From NCBI RefSeq assembly GCF_041080865.1, contig NZ_CP160906.1:62001-126000 (forward strand): a DNA stretch of 64,000 nt, written 5' to 3'. A program made the translations under genes and the position numbers. The notes below the pieces were generated by a model. That model did not search any database and was not told the DNA's origin. It saw only the letters and a program-made list of their open reading frames with translations. This stretch comes from Psychromonas sp. MME1 (GTDB taxonomy: Bacteria; Pseudomonadota; Gammaproteobacteria; Enterobacterales; Psychromonadaceae). Below, piece by piece: positions 1 to 8,136 of this stretch (positions are counted from its first letter, which is position 1; each line of letters opens with the position of its first letter).

Positions 1-152
1 ACGAGGTAAGTCCCTATTGCGAATTTTTTGCAATACATTCACAAGCGTTCTAGTTTTACCTGAGCCGGCTCCTGCAAATAAAAGAATGATGTGGTTCAAT
101 ACTACCGGACACTACTAAAGACTTCAGTTAATATGTCTAGTAGAGGTAGATT

Positions 153-458
153 ATGAATAAGAAAAAAGTACGTCCAATTTTTACAGTTGAGTTTAAACAA
201 AGTGCAGTAAAGTTAATTACTGAGCAGGGGTATACACGCCAAGAAGCCGCTAATAATCTTGGTGTATCGCTGAGCGCAATTACTCGCTGGGTAAGAGCCG
301 AAACGCAAGTTGACTCAAAAGCAGGCTCAAAGCAATCAACATTAAACATATCTGAGCGAGCTGAGCTGGAGATATTACGCAAAGAAAACAACCGGTTAAA
401 AATGGAGCGTGATATTTTAAAAAAGGCCGCAGTCTTCTTTGCGAACGAAAAAGAATAA
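153..458 (+). CDS. IS3-family transposase OrfA
   Basis: A 101-residue protein with an N-terminal helix-turn-helix (QEAANNLGVSLSAITRWV, about residues 29-46) and a C-terminal leucine-zipper-like helix (ELEILRKENNRLKMERDILKKA), the standard OrfA layout. OrfA binds the terminal repeats and is normally fused to OrfB by -1 frameshifting. A slippery A6G run lies at about 418-424, just before the orfA stop, and OrfB is open in the -1 frame from there. The start ATG has GAGGT upstream. Confidence 0.9.
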   Translation: MNKKKVRPIFTVEFKQSAVKLITEQGYTRQEAANNLGVSLSAITRWVRAETQVDSKAGSKQSTLNISERAELEILRKENNRLKMERDILKKAAVFFANEKE

Positions 459-505
459 GATTTCAGTTTATTCAGCATCATAAAGAAGACTGGCCAATTA
501 AAGTA

Positions 506-1331
506 ATGTGTCGCGTCATGCAAGTAAGTTCAAGTGCGTTTTATGCTTGGCAAAATGCGCCTACTAAACCTTTTGATGCTTTGGGTTTTAATATAGACAG
601 TGCGGTGCAAAATACCTTTAACAGTCACAAAATGACCTTGGGTAGTCGGCGCATGGTGACAGAGTTGGCAAAGCAAGACATTACGATTGGCCGTTACAAA
701 GCCCGCTCAATGATGCGTAAATTAGGGCTTGTGGCTCGCTATCCCAAGAAATATAAAACGACAACTGATAGTAATCACAATAATCGAATTGAACCGAATA
801 AATTAAATAGGAAATTCACTGTTGATGAGGCTAATCGTTATTGGACGACAGACATTACTTATATCGCTACGCATCAAGGGTTTATCTATTTGGCGATTGT
901 CATGGACTTATATTCTCGCCGTATAGTGGGTTGGTCTATTGCAGACAATATGCGTACTGAACTATGCAGATTCAGCCCTTAACATGGCTTATTGGCAGAG
1001 AAAACCAGCATCGGGGTTAATGCATCATTCCGACAGGGGAAGCCAATATACCAGCGATGATTATAGGAAATTACTTAGCAGCATGAAAATGGATGTGAGC
1101 ATGAGCGGTAAAGGGGAATGCTGGGACAATGCCCCTACAGAGCGATTTTTCCGCAGTTTAAAGCATGAGCAATTAAACTATGAAACATTCAAAACAAAGA
1201 AAGCAGCAGAGCTAAGCATTTTAGATTATCTTGCTTATTACAACGGTAAACGCCCACACTCGGTTAATGGGTATTTATCACCGATTCAATATGAAAATAA
1301 AGTCGCTAAGAAAGTGTCCGGTTTTTATTGA
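506..1331 (+). pseudogene. IS3-family transposase OrfB, frameshifted
   Basis: The DDE integrase-core transposase is split over two frames. The first part (to 982) carries the first catalytic Asp in YWTTDITYI. The second part, in another frame, carries HHSDRGSQY (second Asp) and ECWDNAPTERFF (catalytic Glu). The break is at about 964-968, where ELC changes frame into DSALNMAYW. Loss of two bases, possibly a GC repeat, explains it. The same frame is open upstream of 506 back to the orfA slippery site, so translation normally begins as an OrfA-OrfB fusion. All three catalytic residues survive but not in one reading frame, so the element is probably dead unless supplied in trans. Confidence 0.8.
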
Positions 1332-1410
1332 CCATTACAGAAAGCTTTTAGGGGAGTTAAGGTCAAGGTACTGATAAATAGCATTATCTACATCATCTAA
1401 CTTGTTATCG

Positions 1411-3639
1411 TCACTCATTCCCTTCCTCCTTTTCTTTTGGAAGGGCTAAAATATCGAGATTAGATAACTCAAGTTCATTATTCAACCAATCTAAGCCTTG
1501 CTTGACGTACTCAGGGATTTTTAAATTTTCTGGGTCTACATCATAAAGAAGGTCAAGAGCCATCTTAGCTTTGGTTCCATCTAATGCCTCATATAATTTT
1601 TCAGAGCATTTATCTAAATCATCTTCAAGAGTGGCTTTATACATCTTTTTAACCATCCCAGTTGAAGAGGTTAACTTTTTAAAAACATCCAAATTTGTTA
1701 AGGCAATCGCATCTTCAAACGTATATGGTATTGCCTCTTTGGTCTTGCCATCATTGTTATAGTCAACCTCAATTCCACATTGGTAAGCGGCCCTAACATT
1801 GCCTATTATTTTTTTATCCTCAGATAAATCTAAAACGTCATCTAATTTTTTCCCCTTTAAATCAAACCAATCCTTCAAGGTGTCGCTACCAAAACTATAA
1901 CCTTTACCACGTTGTGGCCGTATCTTGTTTTCATTAAAAGTAGCATCTGTATCCGTCACAACCAATGTTGGTAGCCCGAGCGCCATAATTAAAGGTTTTA
2001 GTCTTTGTGCATGGGCTCCACCAACTTCTAAAATGGAGATATAACTTTGGTTTAAAGATTCTGAATATTTATTGCTAATAAAATGAGGGATTAGCATTCG
2101 CTCAGCAGCACCTTCCACCAAAATAATACCGTTAGCAAAAAATAGATCGCAGTGAGTTGTTTTCAAGTAACGCGACACAAATTTCTTCGTGTTTTCAACT
2201 TTATCTACAGGTGATTTTTTCGTGGATACACCGAAAACCATCGATAGATCAACTACCTCCGCACAGGAGACTTCTGCCGTATTAGTTGCAGGTTTTCGTT
2301 TAAAATAACAAAGCTTATCAAAACCAGCTTCGTGAGCAATATAGCTAGAATGACTGCTAACTATCATTTGAGTTGTAAAATTATCACCAACACCTTTTCT
2401 TAATACATCATAGGCTTTACGAATAAAAACTTGCTGAACTTGAGCATGAAGATGAGCCTCTGGCTCTTCTATTAAGACCAAGTGAATGGGTTCAATTGCT
2501 ATATCAGCTTCTGTTCTACGTCGCTGAGCTTTACCTATTCGTTGCCATTTATCCCTATAGGTAATCAACTTAAATACGATATGAATAAGGTTTTTATAGC
2601 CTAGTCCATTATATTTCTCAGGTAGAGAAAACACTGAGTTACCAAAGCTTTGCTTTTGCACATCAAAAATAACGGCTGCATCATGATTTAAACTCTCAAT
2701 AGGATTAACCTTGCTAGATAATTTTATATCGGGGTCGCTAAACCCTGGATAACCTAATGTTTTTATTTCACCAAGCGCACTTTTAAAAGAGCTCTCAAGA
2801 CGATCATCAAATAAGCTTTGTGCTTCATGTATTGCACTTAATGCCTTAATATCATCTTCATCAGGTAAATCGGTAGGGTTAAGGTGACGAGCATAATACT
2901 CGCTCAATTGAGTCGATAAACTCCCTCCTGCTTTTCCATTTTCACCATTTGGGTCTGTAAACCCTCGCTGGGCTTCAATAGTATCGACATTAAATATGCC
3001 ATTAAAAGGGTAAGCCTCTAGTGGTAATGATTTATCATCTAGCACCTGAAAATAGTTTATTTGGCTTGGATCAAGTAAAAATGCTCTAATTTCAAAATGA
3101 GTTTTAAGCTCTTTATCAAGATAGTCTTTAAGATCCCGTGGCCATAAAGATAATTTTTCATCTTGTGCAGTTAGTAGTTTTGCAGCTTCATGTTCCTGTA
3201 AATAACTTTCTCTTAATTTATCTATATCTTTAGGTTGATACGACAAACGTACCCCCAATGGCTCACCATTCCATTTTAATGTAGGGATCAAATGAGCTAC
3301 TTTCTGTACCTCACTAACTCCCGCATCTAGCCAGACATCAATTGACGGGCATAATCGCTGCCACTCATGTAACTCAGTGCCTTTAACATCCTCAGGAGTA
3401 TTATTCCCCCATGTTTCAGCATATTCATTTAAATTAGACCAATTACTTAGGGTAAAATCTGTCACAGAAAAACGTTTTTGTTTTTCTGTGTCTAAAAAGT
3501 TGATTAGAGCATCAATAGCAGACGTTTTCCCACTATTGTTTGCACCGACAAATAAGGTTTCTTTATCACCAAATGGAATCCTACATTGCTTTAGTTTTCT
3601 GAAATTTTGAACACCTACAAATTTAATTTTCAATTGCAA
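1411..3639 (-). CDS. gajA: GajA-like OLD-family ATPase/TOPRIM nuclease
   Basis: A 742-residue protein. The N-terminal ABC-type ATPase has a Walker A (VGANNSGKTS, residues 31-40), a Walker B with signature (LVLIEEPEAHLH, about 387-398) and an H-loop (IVSSHSS, about 426). The C-terminal TOPRIM nuclease has the catalytic Glu in LVEGAAE (about 509) and the DxD in VTDTDA (about 563). This is the class 2 OLD arrangement, and the adjoining UvrD helicase gene makes a Gabija system, in which GajA nicks DNA when nucleotides are depleted. It is longer than the founding GajA (about 580 residues), mostly between Walker A and the signature. It overlaps gajB by 8 bases. The gene looks intact, but its partner is broken. 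Confidence 0.88.
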   Translation of the reverse strand: MQLKIKFVGVQNFRKLKQCRIPFGDKETLFVGANNSGKTSAIDALINFLDTEKQKRFSVTDFTLSNWSNLNEYAETWGNNTPEDVKGTELHEWQRLCPSIDVWLDAGVSEVQKVAHLIPTLKWNGEPLGVRLSYQPKDIDKLRESYLQEHEAAKLLTAQDEKLSLWPRDLKDYLDKELKTHFEIRAFLLDPSQINYFQVLDDKSLPLEAYPFNGIFNVDTIEAQRGFTDPNGENGKAGGSLSTQLSEYYARHLNPTDLPDEDDIKALSAIHEAQSLFDDRLESSFKSALGEIKTLGYPGFSDPDIKLSSKVNPIESLNHDAAVIFDVQKQSFGNSVFSLPEKYNGLGYKNLIHIVFKLITYRDKWQRIGKAQRRRTEADIAIEPIHLVLIEEPEAHLHAQVQQVFIRKAYDVLRKGVGDNFTTQMIVSSHSSYIAHEAGFDKLCYFKRKPATNTAEVSCAEVVDLSMVFGVSTKKSPVDKVENTKKFVSRYLKTTHCDLFFANGIILVEGAAERMLIPHFISNKYSESLNQSYISILEVGGAHAQRLKPLIMALGLPTLVVTDTDATFNENKIRPQRGKGYSFGSDTLKDWFDLKGKKLDDVLDLSEDKKIIGNVRAAYQCGIEVDYNNDGKTKEAIPYTFEDAIALTNLDVFKKLTSSTGMVKKMYKATLEDDLDKCSEKLYEALDGTKAKMALDLLYDVDPENLKIPEYVKQGLDWLNNELELSNLDILALPKEKEEGNE

Positions 3640-3893
3640 TTCCCTTCAGTAATAATTAGTTACACAAGTAATAAAAGAAAACCACACTATACCCATTTAA
3701 TAAGTAATGTTACTTTCTCTTTAGAAAATGTGATTGTAAAAACTTAATGCGGTGTGTAAGACAAGAGACACTTAGGAGGACTTAGACTTGCTATTTATTT
3801 TCGTAGCAACAATGCGTTGGCTAAAAACCCCCTTAAATTGATCATATTTAAAGAATTTTTAAAATAAATAACGATAATTTTCATATCGAAAAC

Positions 3894-4007
3894 AAGTCTA
3901 TTACTAGACATTTGAGCACCTGAAAGTAGATTTTGATGCTAATTTTCAGTTTATGTGAAAATATTTCAGGAAATTTACCCCCCAAAAACATGTCTATTGT
4001 TAGACAT
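3894..4007. repeat. Pair of TGTCTA-N4-TAGACA palindromes
   Basis: Two copies 96 bp apart: AGTCTA-TTAC-TAGACA(T) at 3894-3911 and ATGTCTA-TTGT-TAGACAT at 3990-4007, the second a perfect 7-bp inverted repeat. The shape and spacing fit operators for a dimeric DNA-binding protein. The binder is unknown. Confidence 0.6.
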
Positions 4008-4228
4008 TCTTACCTATAAAATGATCTTGTGAGTTGAAAATTAAGTTTTGTATTTAATCGGCCAAATGACCGTTTGTGTGTGGCCAGCTAAATTGGCTTT
4101 GCCTGGCCAATCAACCGGAATAGACGGCCAGTTGGTGCGGAATCTATAGCAGCTATGTATTGTGAAAAAATAAATTCTGCAAACATTGTATACAGTAAAA
4201 AGTCAACGTCGCAATAGGTGAGTGCGAG

Positions 4229-4281
4229 CTAATGGTAGTGAAAGTACCTCTAATGGTAGTGAAAGTACCTCTAATGGTAGA
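4229..4281 (+). repeat. Tandem 21-bp iteron-like repeats
   Basis: CTAATGGTAGTGAAAGTACCT occurs twice without a gap (4229-4249, 4250-4270), followed by the first 10 bases of a third copy (4271-4280). Unit length and direct orientation resemble iterons of theta-replicating plasmids, and an AT-rich repeat block follows 70 bp downstream. No rep gene is present in the window. Confidence 0.6.
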
Positions 4282-4348
4282 AGAACTTATCGATGTTTTT
4301 ACCAATCATTCCAGAAAATCGTCGTGAAAACCTTCTAATCCTTATATT

Positions 4349-4395
4349 AGTTATATAATGATTATAATACTTATAATCGTTATAATAGTTATAAC
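4349..4395 (+). repeat. AT-rich run of about five 9-bp TTATAAT repeats
   Basis: Successive units of the form NNTTATAAT. The same block, with the shared lead-in CCTTATATTAGTTATATAAT, recurs at 18091-18128. It resembles a DNA-unwinding element beside the iteron-like repeats. Confidence 0.55.
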
Positions 4396-4901
4396 ACTTT
4401 TCAAGCTTTTTTTCAATGATTAAAATAATGACTTAATAAGGAAAGGTTTTATTAATCAAGTGTTTATATTTTTATTTGTATAATGTTCTGTGATTTTTCA
4501 TCTAAAAATTTTGCTTTTTTATTTTTACTTCGCACTCCCCTAGAGAGAAACTTTAAGGGTGAAATTTGGTTGGAATTAAGATAAATTTTAAATTGATTGT
4601 TTTATTGAGAAGGGATTAAAGAGCTGTTTTAGTCTTGTTAGCATTTCAACTTAGCTACCAACTGGCGTTTTTAATGGAGCTCAGCGACATTAGTATAAAA
4701 AGAATTCTGCCTGCGTAGTAAATTACTCTATTGATCTAAATGAGAAGTACAAGGTGTATTAATAAGTATACTTGTGAATATAGGTTTGGTTTGAATACAT
4801 CGCAAACCATTTTGTGGGGATTAAGAGTTACTGCTTCTAATGAATTTAGACTATACTTCTAGGGTTTAGATATATGAATACATTCATTAAAGGAATAACA
4901 A

Positions 4902-5465
4902 ATGCGACTAGCTTATATAAGAGTATCGACAGTAGAGCAAAATACAGATCGTCAAGTAATTGAAGCGGATAAAACTTTCACTGATAAAGTATCAGGTGCA
5001 AATACAAACCGACCAGCTCTAAAACAATTAAAAGATCATGTTCGATCAGGTGATATTGTCATATGTCACGATATAAGCCGATTAGCTCGTAACCTCTTAG
5101 ACTTGAAAGAGCTAATCACATTTTTCACTGGTAAAGGTGTATCTGTTCAATTTATAAAAGAAGCAATGACCTTTAGCAGTGACAAGAGCAATCCGATGAA
5201 TGAACTAATGCTGAACCTGTTAGGTGCTGTTTACCAATTCGAGCGTGATATTATGAAGCAACGTCAGGCAGAAGGTATTGCTATTGCTAAAAAGAAAGGT
5301 GTATATGTTGGAAGAAATACATCAATGCGATTAAAGTCTTCAATTATCGAGTCTTATAAGAGTGGTACTTCACAGCGTAATATTGCTAGAGACCTTGAGA
5401 CCTCGCTGTCTAATGTTCAACGTGTTATTAAAGCTCATAAAAATAAAGCTTCATATGATTTATGA
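4902..5465 (+). CDS. Serine recombinase (resolvase/invertase family)
   Basis: A 187-residue small serine recombinase. The nucleophile is Ser9 in YIRVST. HDISRLARNLLDL carries the conserved active-site Arg, and a long E-helix (FERDIMKQRQAEGIAIAKKKG) leads to a C-terminal helix-turn-helix (SQRNIARDLETSLSNVQRVI, about 154-173). Length and domain order fit resolvases and invertases that act on supercoiled sites. No invertible segment or partner transposase is visible beside it, so it may resolve multimers of a formerly plasmid-like element or act on the repeats upstream. AAAGGAA precedes the ATG. Confidence 0.88.
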   Translation: MRLAYIRVSTVEQNTDRQVIEADKTFTDKVSGANTNRPALKQLKDHVRSGDIVICHDISRLARNLLDLKELITFFTGKGVSVQFIKEAMTFSSDKSNPMNELMLNLLGAVYQFERDIMKQRQAEGIAIAKKKGVYVGRNTSMRLKSSIIESYKSGTSQRNIARDLETSLSNVQRVIKAHKNKASYDL

Positions 5466-5690
5466 CCCGCAGTAACTGAATGAAAATATAGAAAGCTGTT
5501 GGGTGGAATTTTTTAGCTGGTGGGGCCCCTATGGCACAGATGCTCTATAAATAAGTGTTCTTTTAATAGACATTTCAAGTCGTTTTTTTGAATCTCTCAA
5601 GCAGCAGTGCTACCTAATTACATTTAGCTATGCCACACCCATGAATTATATTTGAGAAGAAAATTTATGTTAATAAATAGTCTGCTTAGC

Positions 5691-5873
5691 TCACAGTTGA
5701 ATCTTGCTTTTGATAGCTTCAAATTCACTGATCTTCAATAATGAAAAAGAACCATCCAGGTTGTTTATCCACTCAATGGTATCTCCTTCTTCCCACCCTA
5801 GCTCTTTTTGAAGCTTCTTGGGAAGGTTAAAGTAATGCTCTCCCCTCTCAAGCTTTTTAATTTTAACTTTCAT
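5691..5873 (-). CDS. AbrB/MazE-type DNA-binding protein
   Basis: A 60-residue protein matching the SpoVT-AbrB swapped-hairpin fold: an N-terminal strand, then NLPKKLQKELGWEEGDTIEW. Such proteins are toxin antitoxins or small transcription regulators. No toxin gene is adjacent on the same strand, so it is an orphan antitoxin or a stand-alone regulator. Two ATGs are adjacent; the second (5873) was chosen because GGGGAC lies at better spacing. Confidence 0.7.
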   Translation of the reverse strand: MKVKIKKLERGEHYFNLPKKLQKELGWEEGDTIEWINNLDGSFSLLKISEFEAIKSKIQL

Positions 5874-5977
5874 CAAAGTCCCCTAAAAACCGTTGCATTA
5901 TGTAGAGTATATCAAACTGACTGTTGTGGCTAAATAGCTTTGTTTTTGATTGGAATGAAGTGATTATTCTAATTATT

Positions 5978-6022
5978 CGCACATTCTCATCAAAAATGCC
6001 GTGTTTTTGATGAGAATGTGCG
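5978..6022. repeat. Perfect 19-bp inverted repeat with a 7-base loop
   Basis: CGCACATTCTCATCAAAAA is followed by TGCCGTG and the exact reverse complement. No T-run follows, so it is not a classic terminator. It lies between the AbrB-like gene and the 3' end of intI. It could be a cruciform recombination site, an RNA hairpin or a MITE remnant. Confidence 0.7.
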
Positions 6023-6339
6023 TTCTATCCTCATCATTTTTACACTTGCGATAAATTTTGAACTGCATTGCTAATAATCTATCCATTCCATTTATACGGA
6101 AGTTGAGCCGCGGAATAACTCTCTTTTATAGAATAATTGGAAATCGCGACTTTATAAATCATTGTTTTAAGAAGTGGTCGTTTTTAAAAAACTCAGACCA
6201 CTTTAATGCCTGCTATGTCGGATTTCCTGACGTAACAAATTGAATTAGTTACGGCTCCTCAGAGCCTAGAGCGGACATTGAATATGTTGCTTTCTATGGC
6301 GCAAAAAACGACTTAGGGGATGTAAATTATTCCACTCTA
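6023..6339. other. Gap between the hairpin and the end of intI
   Basis: A 61-codon open frame (6058-6243, plus strand) is present but has no ribosome binding site, no recognisable domain and unremarkable composition. No gene or site can be supported here. Confidence 0.5.
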
Positions 6340-7329
6340 TTACTGTAGTTTTTTATTCATTAGCGATGCATTTCTATCAATAGGGCTTGTCGTGCAGGAT
6401 GAATGCTGACCAATAACATGCGTATATATCTGGGTTGTTTTTAAGTCGTTATGCCCTAATAACTCCTGAACGGTTCTGATGTCTGTCCCATTTAACAGTA
6501 ATTGAGTAGCAAAACTATGGCGGAAGGTATGTGCAGTGACATGCTTTCTAATACCACTTTTTATCACTGCTTTTCTTAACTCTTTTGTAAGCGAAGTCCA
6601 ATGTAAGTGATGTCGGCAAAAGTAACCATCAACAGGATGCTGACAACGATTTCTAGAGGGAAATATATATTGCCATTTAATATCGGTGATTGCATAGGGG
6701 TACTTTCTTGCAAGTCCGGTTGGTAAACTGGTTCTTCCTTCTCCTTCTAATATATCTTGTTGGTGTAGGTCTTCCACTTTACTTATTTGTGCTCTGATCA
6801 ACGGTATTATTGTTTGTGGGAGTAGAGCTACTCTATCCTTACCACCTTTCCCACGAAATATAAAAATTGAATTAGATTCAAAATCAATATCTTTTACCCT
6901 TAACCTGAGCAACTCAGATTTTCTTAGGCCACTGCCATATAAAATTAAAAACATCAGTCTATATGGTTCTTTCAGTAAGTTAATAATAGTCATTGCTTCA
7001 TTATTTGATAAAACAACCGGTACACGTTTCGGGGCTTTTGCTCTGACGGTATCATCAAGTAAAGTGAGTTCTCGGGAAAATATATGTTTGTACATAAACA
7101 CAATTGCACACAAAGCAAGGTTTTGAGTGGATGCGGTAACACCTCTTTGAACAGCCAGATAAGTCAAAAATTGACTGACTTCTTGCTCTGCCATATCTTG
7201 AGGATGCCGTTTGTGATGAAAAATAATGAATCGCTTTATCCAAGCTAGATAAGATTTTTCAGTTTGAATACTGTAATGCTTCGTTCTTAACACCTGCCTA
7301 ATGTGTTCTAGAAAGGGAGATTTTGACAT
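6340..7329 (-). CDS. intI: Integron integrase
   Basis: A 329-residue tyrosine recombinase. The catalytic Arg is in YGSGLRKSELLRLR, the HxxR in TAHTFRHSFATQLL, the His in LLGHNDLKTTQIYTH, and the nucleophilic Tyr in that last motif. The insertion LPTGLARKYPYA...WQYIFPS is the extra domain found only in integron integrases, where it helps bind folded attC. The enzyme inserts and excises cassettes at attI/attC. It is transcribed away from the array. The start at 7329 was chosen over an upstream in-frame extension because AGGA lies 8 bases before it and homology begins there. A LexA box sits just upstream. Confidence 0.93.
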   Translation of the reverse strand: MSKSPFLEHIRQVLRTKHYSIQTEKSYLAWIKRFIIFHHKRHPQDMAEQEVSQFLTYLAVQRGVTASTQNLALCAIVFMYKHIFSRELTLLDDTVRAKAPKRVPVVLSNNEAMTIINLLKEPYRLMFLILYGSGLRKSELLRLRVKDIDFESNSIFIFRGKGGKDRVALLPQTIIPLIRAQISKVEDLHQQDILEGEGRTSLPTGLARKYPYAITDIKWQYIFPSRNRCQHPVDGYFCRHHLHWTSLTKELRKAVIKSGIRKHVTAHTFRHSFATQLLLNGTDIRTVQELLGHNDLKTTQIYTHVIGQHSSCTTSPIDRNASLMNKKLQ

Positions 7330-7348
7330 CATTTCGATCCTATTTTTA

Positions 7349-7364
7349 CTGTTTTTATATACAG
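7349..7364. promoter_or_regulatory. LexA (SOS) box in the intI promoter
   Basis: CTGT-TTTTATAT-ACAG matches the gammaproteobacterial LexA consensus CTGT-N8-ACAG exactly. It lies 20 bp before the intI start codon. SOS control of integron integrases is established for Vibrio and class 1 integrons. Confidence 0.88.
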
Positions 7365-7500
7365 TTTTAGTTTGTATTTTATAAAAAAGCAAAAAACAAT
7401 AAATTATGTTCCATTTCAATTAGACCAGAATAGGTATTTGGTCGGTAAGTAGGTGACAATCTTTTGAACCATTAATAATATCAACTTTTTTAAATTGGAT

Positions 7501-7522
7501 GTTACTGAGAATTCTTAGTAAC
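7501..7522. repeat. Imperfect 22-bp palindrome upstream of intI
   Basis: GTTACTGAGAATTCTTAGTAAC pairs with itself except at one symmetrical position. A related palindrome starts 90 bp downstream. Confidence 0.55.
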
Positions 7523-7590
7523 ACACATGACTGTGTTCAATTATCAAGGTAACTACATTGTTTTTAATGTGTTTAGGTATTTTGTGGAGA

Positions 7591-7620
7591 GATTATTACT
7601 GAGACTTCTCTGTAATAATC
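7591..7620. repeat. Imperfect 30-bp palindrome related to the one at 7501
   Basis: GATTATTAC and GTAATAATC form the outer arms, with GAGA and TTCTC inside. It shares TTACTGAGA...TTCT...GTAA with 7501-7522. Possibly paired protein-binding sites near attI. Confidence 0.55.
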
Positions 7621-8020
7621 AAGGGAATGATAATTAACCCCGTGTTAATTTAGATAAAAAATTGATTTAAATGGTTTATCTGGTAACTTTATAGCTTTTG
7701 AGTAGGCGTTATTACTGATATGTCTACATAATAAGCTGTTATGCGGCATCGCGATTCTGATTTTAGGTGTTTTAAGCATTTGTACGTTACTAAAAGTGCT
7801 GCGCGTGTTTCTTTGCCTTTGTTGGAAGTAGGCCGATTAAATTTATTTTTTTAGCGCGTTGCCACCAGTTTTTCGCCAGTGTAGTTTGTAAACTAAATTC
7901 AGTTTTATTAAGTGGCTCAAAATTAAATTATTGCCGGGTCGCGATGCTTGTATTTGTTAATCGTTCTGTTATAAATTAAAGCCTAATAAACGTTGGGTGT
8001 TTTGTGGTCATTTATCAATC

Positions 8021-8121
8021 GCATAACAAGTCACTCAAGCAGGACAAATAACAGTTGGCTTTTGTTCGCTTCGCTCACTATTTTAGCCAACCATTATTTG
8101 CCTCTTAGTGAGGCGTTAAAT
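8021..8121 (+). repeat. attC site 1
   Basis: Starts GCATAAC (R'') and ends GTTAAAT (R', 8115-8121, a GTTRRRY match). Long complementary arms lie inside (ACAAATAACAGTTGG against CCAACCATTATTTG; CTCA against TGAG). If attI is at 7992, the first cassette is only about 120 bp and has no gene. Confidence 0.85.
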
Positions 8122-8136
8122 GGCACAAGGATACGC

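Larger units (their letters stand above)
87..1339 (+). mobile_element. IS3-family insertion sequence inside gajB
   Basis: The 1253-bp element begins TG and ends CA. Its imperfect terminal inverted repeats share ACCGGACAC at their inner part. It is flanked on both sides by GAA (84-86 and 1340-1342), a 3-bp target duplication typical of IS3-family elements. It carries orfA and an orfB in the -1 frame. OrfB is frameshifted (see below), so this copy is probably not autonomous. The ends were chosen because they give both a TG...CA structure and a seamless restored gajB frame. Confidence 0.85.
1..1418 (-). pseudogene. gajB: gajB-like UvrD helicase, split by an IS3-family insertion and running off the window
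   Basis: The start codon lies at 1418-1416 and overlaps the end of gajA in ATGAGTGA. The first 26 codons (1418-1340) end in LNSPKSF. The frame resumes at 86 and runs leftwards out of the window with a helicase Walker A, LLFAGAGSGKTRTLV. Removing 87-1339 and one copy of the 3-bp GAA duplication restores SPKSFLLFAGAGSGKT without a gap. UvrD/PcrA-like helicases beginning this way are the GajB partner of Gabija systems, in which GajB works with the GajA nuclease against phage. The insertion is just upstream of the Walker A loop, so no ATPase can be made unless the element excises. The rest of the gene is not visible. Confidence 0.85.
3640..4901. other. Non-coding stretch between gajA and the serine recombinase
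   Basis: About 1.26 kb with no credible gene on either strand. It contains two related palindromes (3894-3911, 3990-4007), several TGGCCA-type half-sites at about 4060-4135, tandem 21-bp repeats (4229-4281), an AT-rich run of 9-bp repeats (4349-4395), and an inverted repeat GGTTTG...CAAACC near 4791-4806. The last could be a crossover site for the adjacent recombinase. The density of repeats suggests a replication, partition or recombination locus rather than simple spacer. Confidence 0.6.
7365..7992. other. Region between intI and the cassette array, expected to contain attI
   Basis: About 620 bp without a gene. It should hold attI and the cassette promoter. A GTTGGGT at 7992-7998 fits the GTTRRRY crossover and lies 22 bp before the first attC. 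An alternative GTTATGC at 7738 resembles the R' sites used in the array. Two related palindromes lie at 7501-7522 and 7591-7620. Which point is attI cannot be settled by eye. Confidence 0.5.

Noticed and set aside
137-523. A 128-codon frame antisense to the IS3 orfA
   Set aside because: It overlaps a real transposase gene on the other strand and has no features of its own.
4060-4135. Several TGGCCA-type half-sites as a regulatory cluster
   Set aside because: Spacing is irregular and the motif is too short to support a site.
4229-4281. A CRISPR array
   Set aside because: The 21-bp units are directly adjacent with no spacers, and no cas genes are present.
6058-6243. A 61-codon open frame on the plus strand between the hairpin and intI
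   Set aside because: No ribosome binding site, no recognisable domain, and composition like the surrounding spacer.
7745-7947. GCATCGCGA and TCGCGATGC as arms of a long attC
   Set aside because: Only 9 bp pair over almost 200 bp, and no R'' or R' sites bound them; probably chance.
7993-8136. A longer N-terminus for the two-TM cassette protein
   Set aside because: It would run through attC1; the internal ATG at 8137 has its own ribosome binding site.
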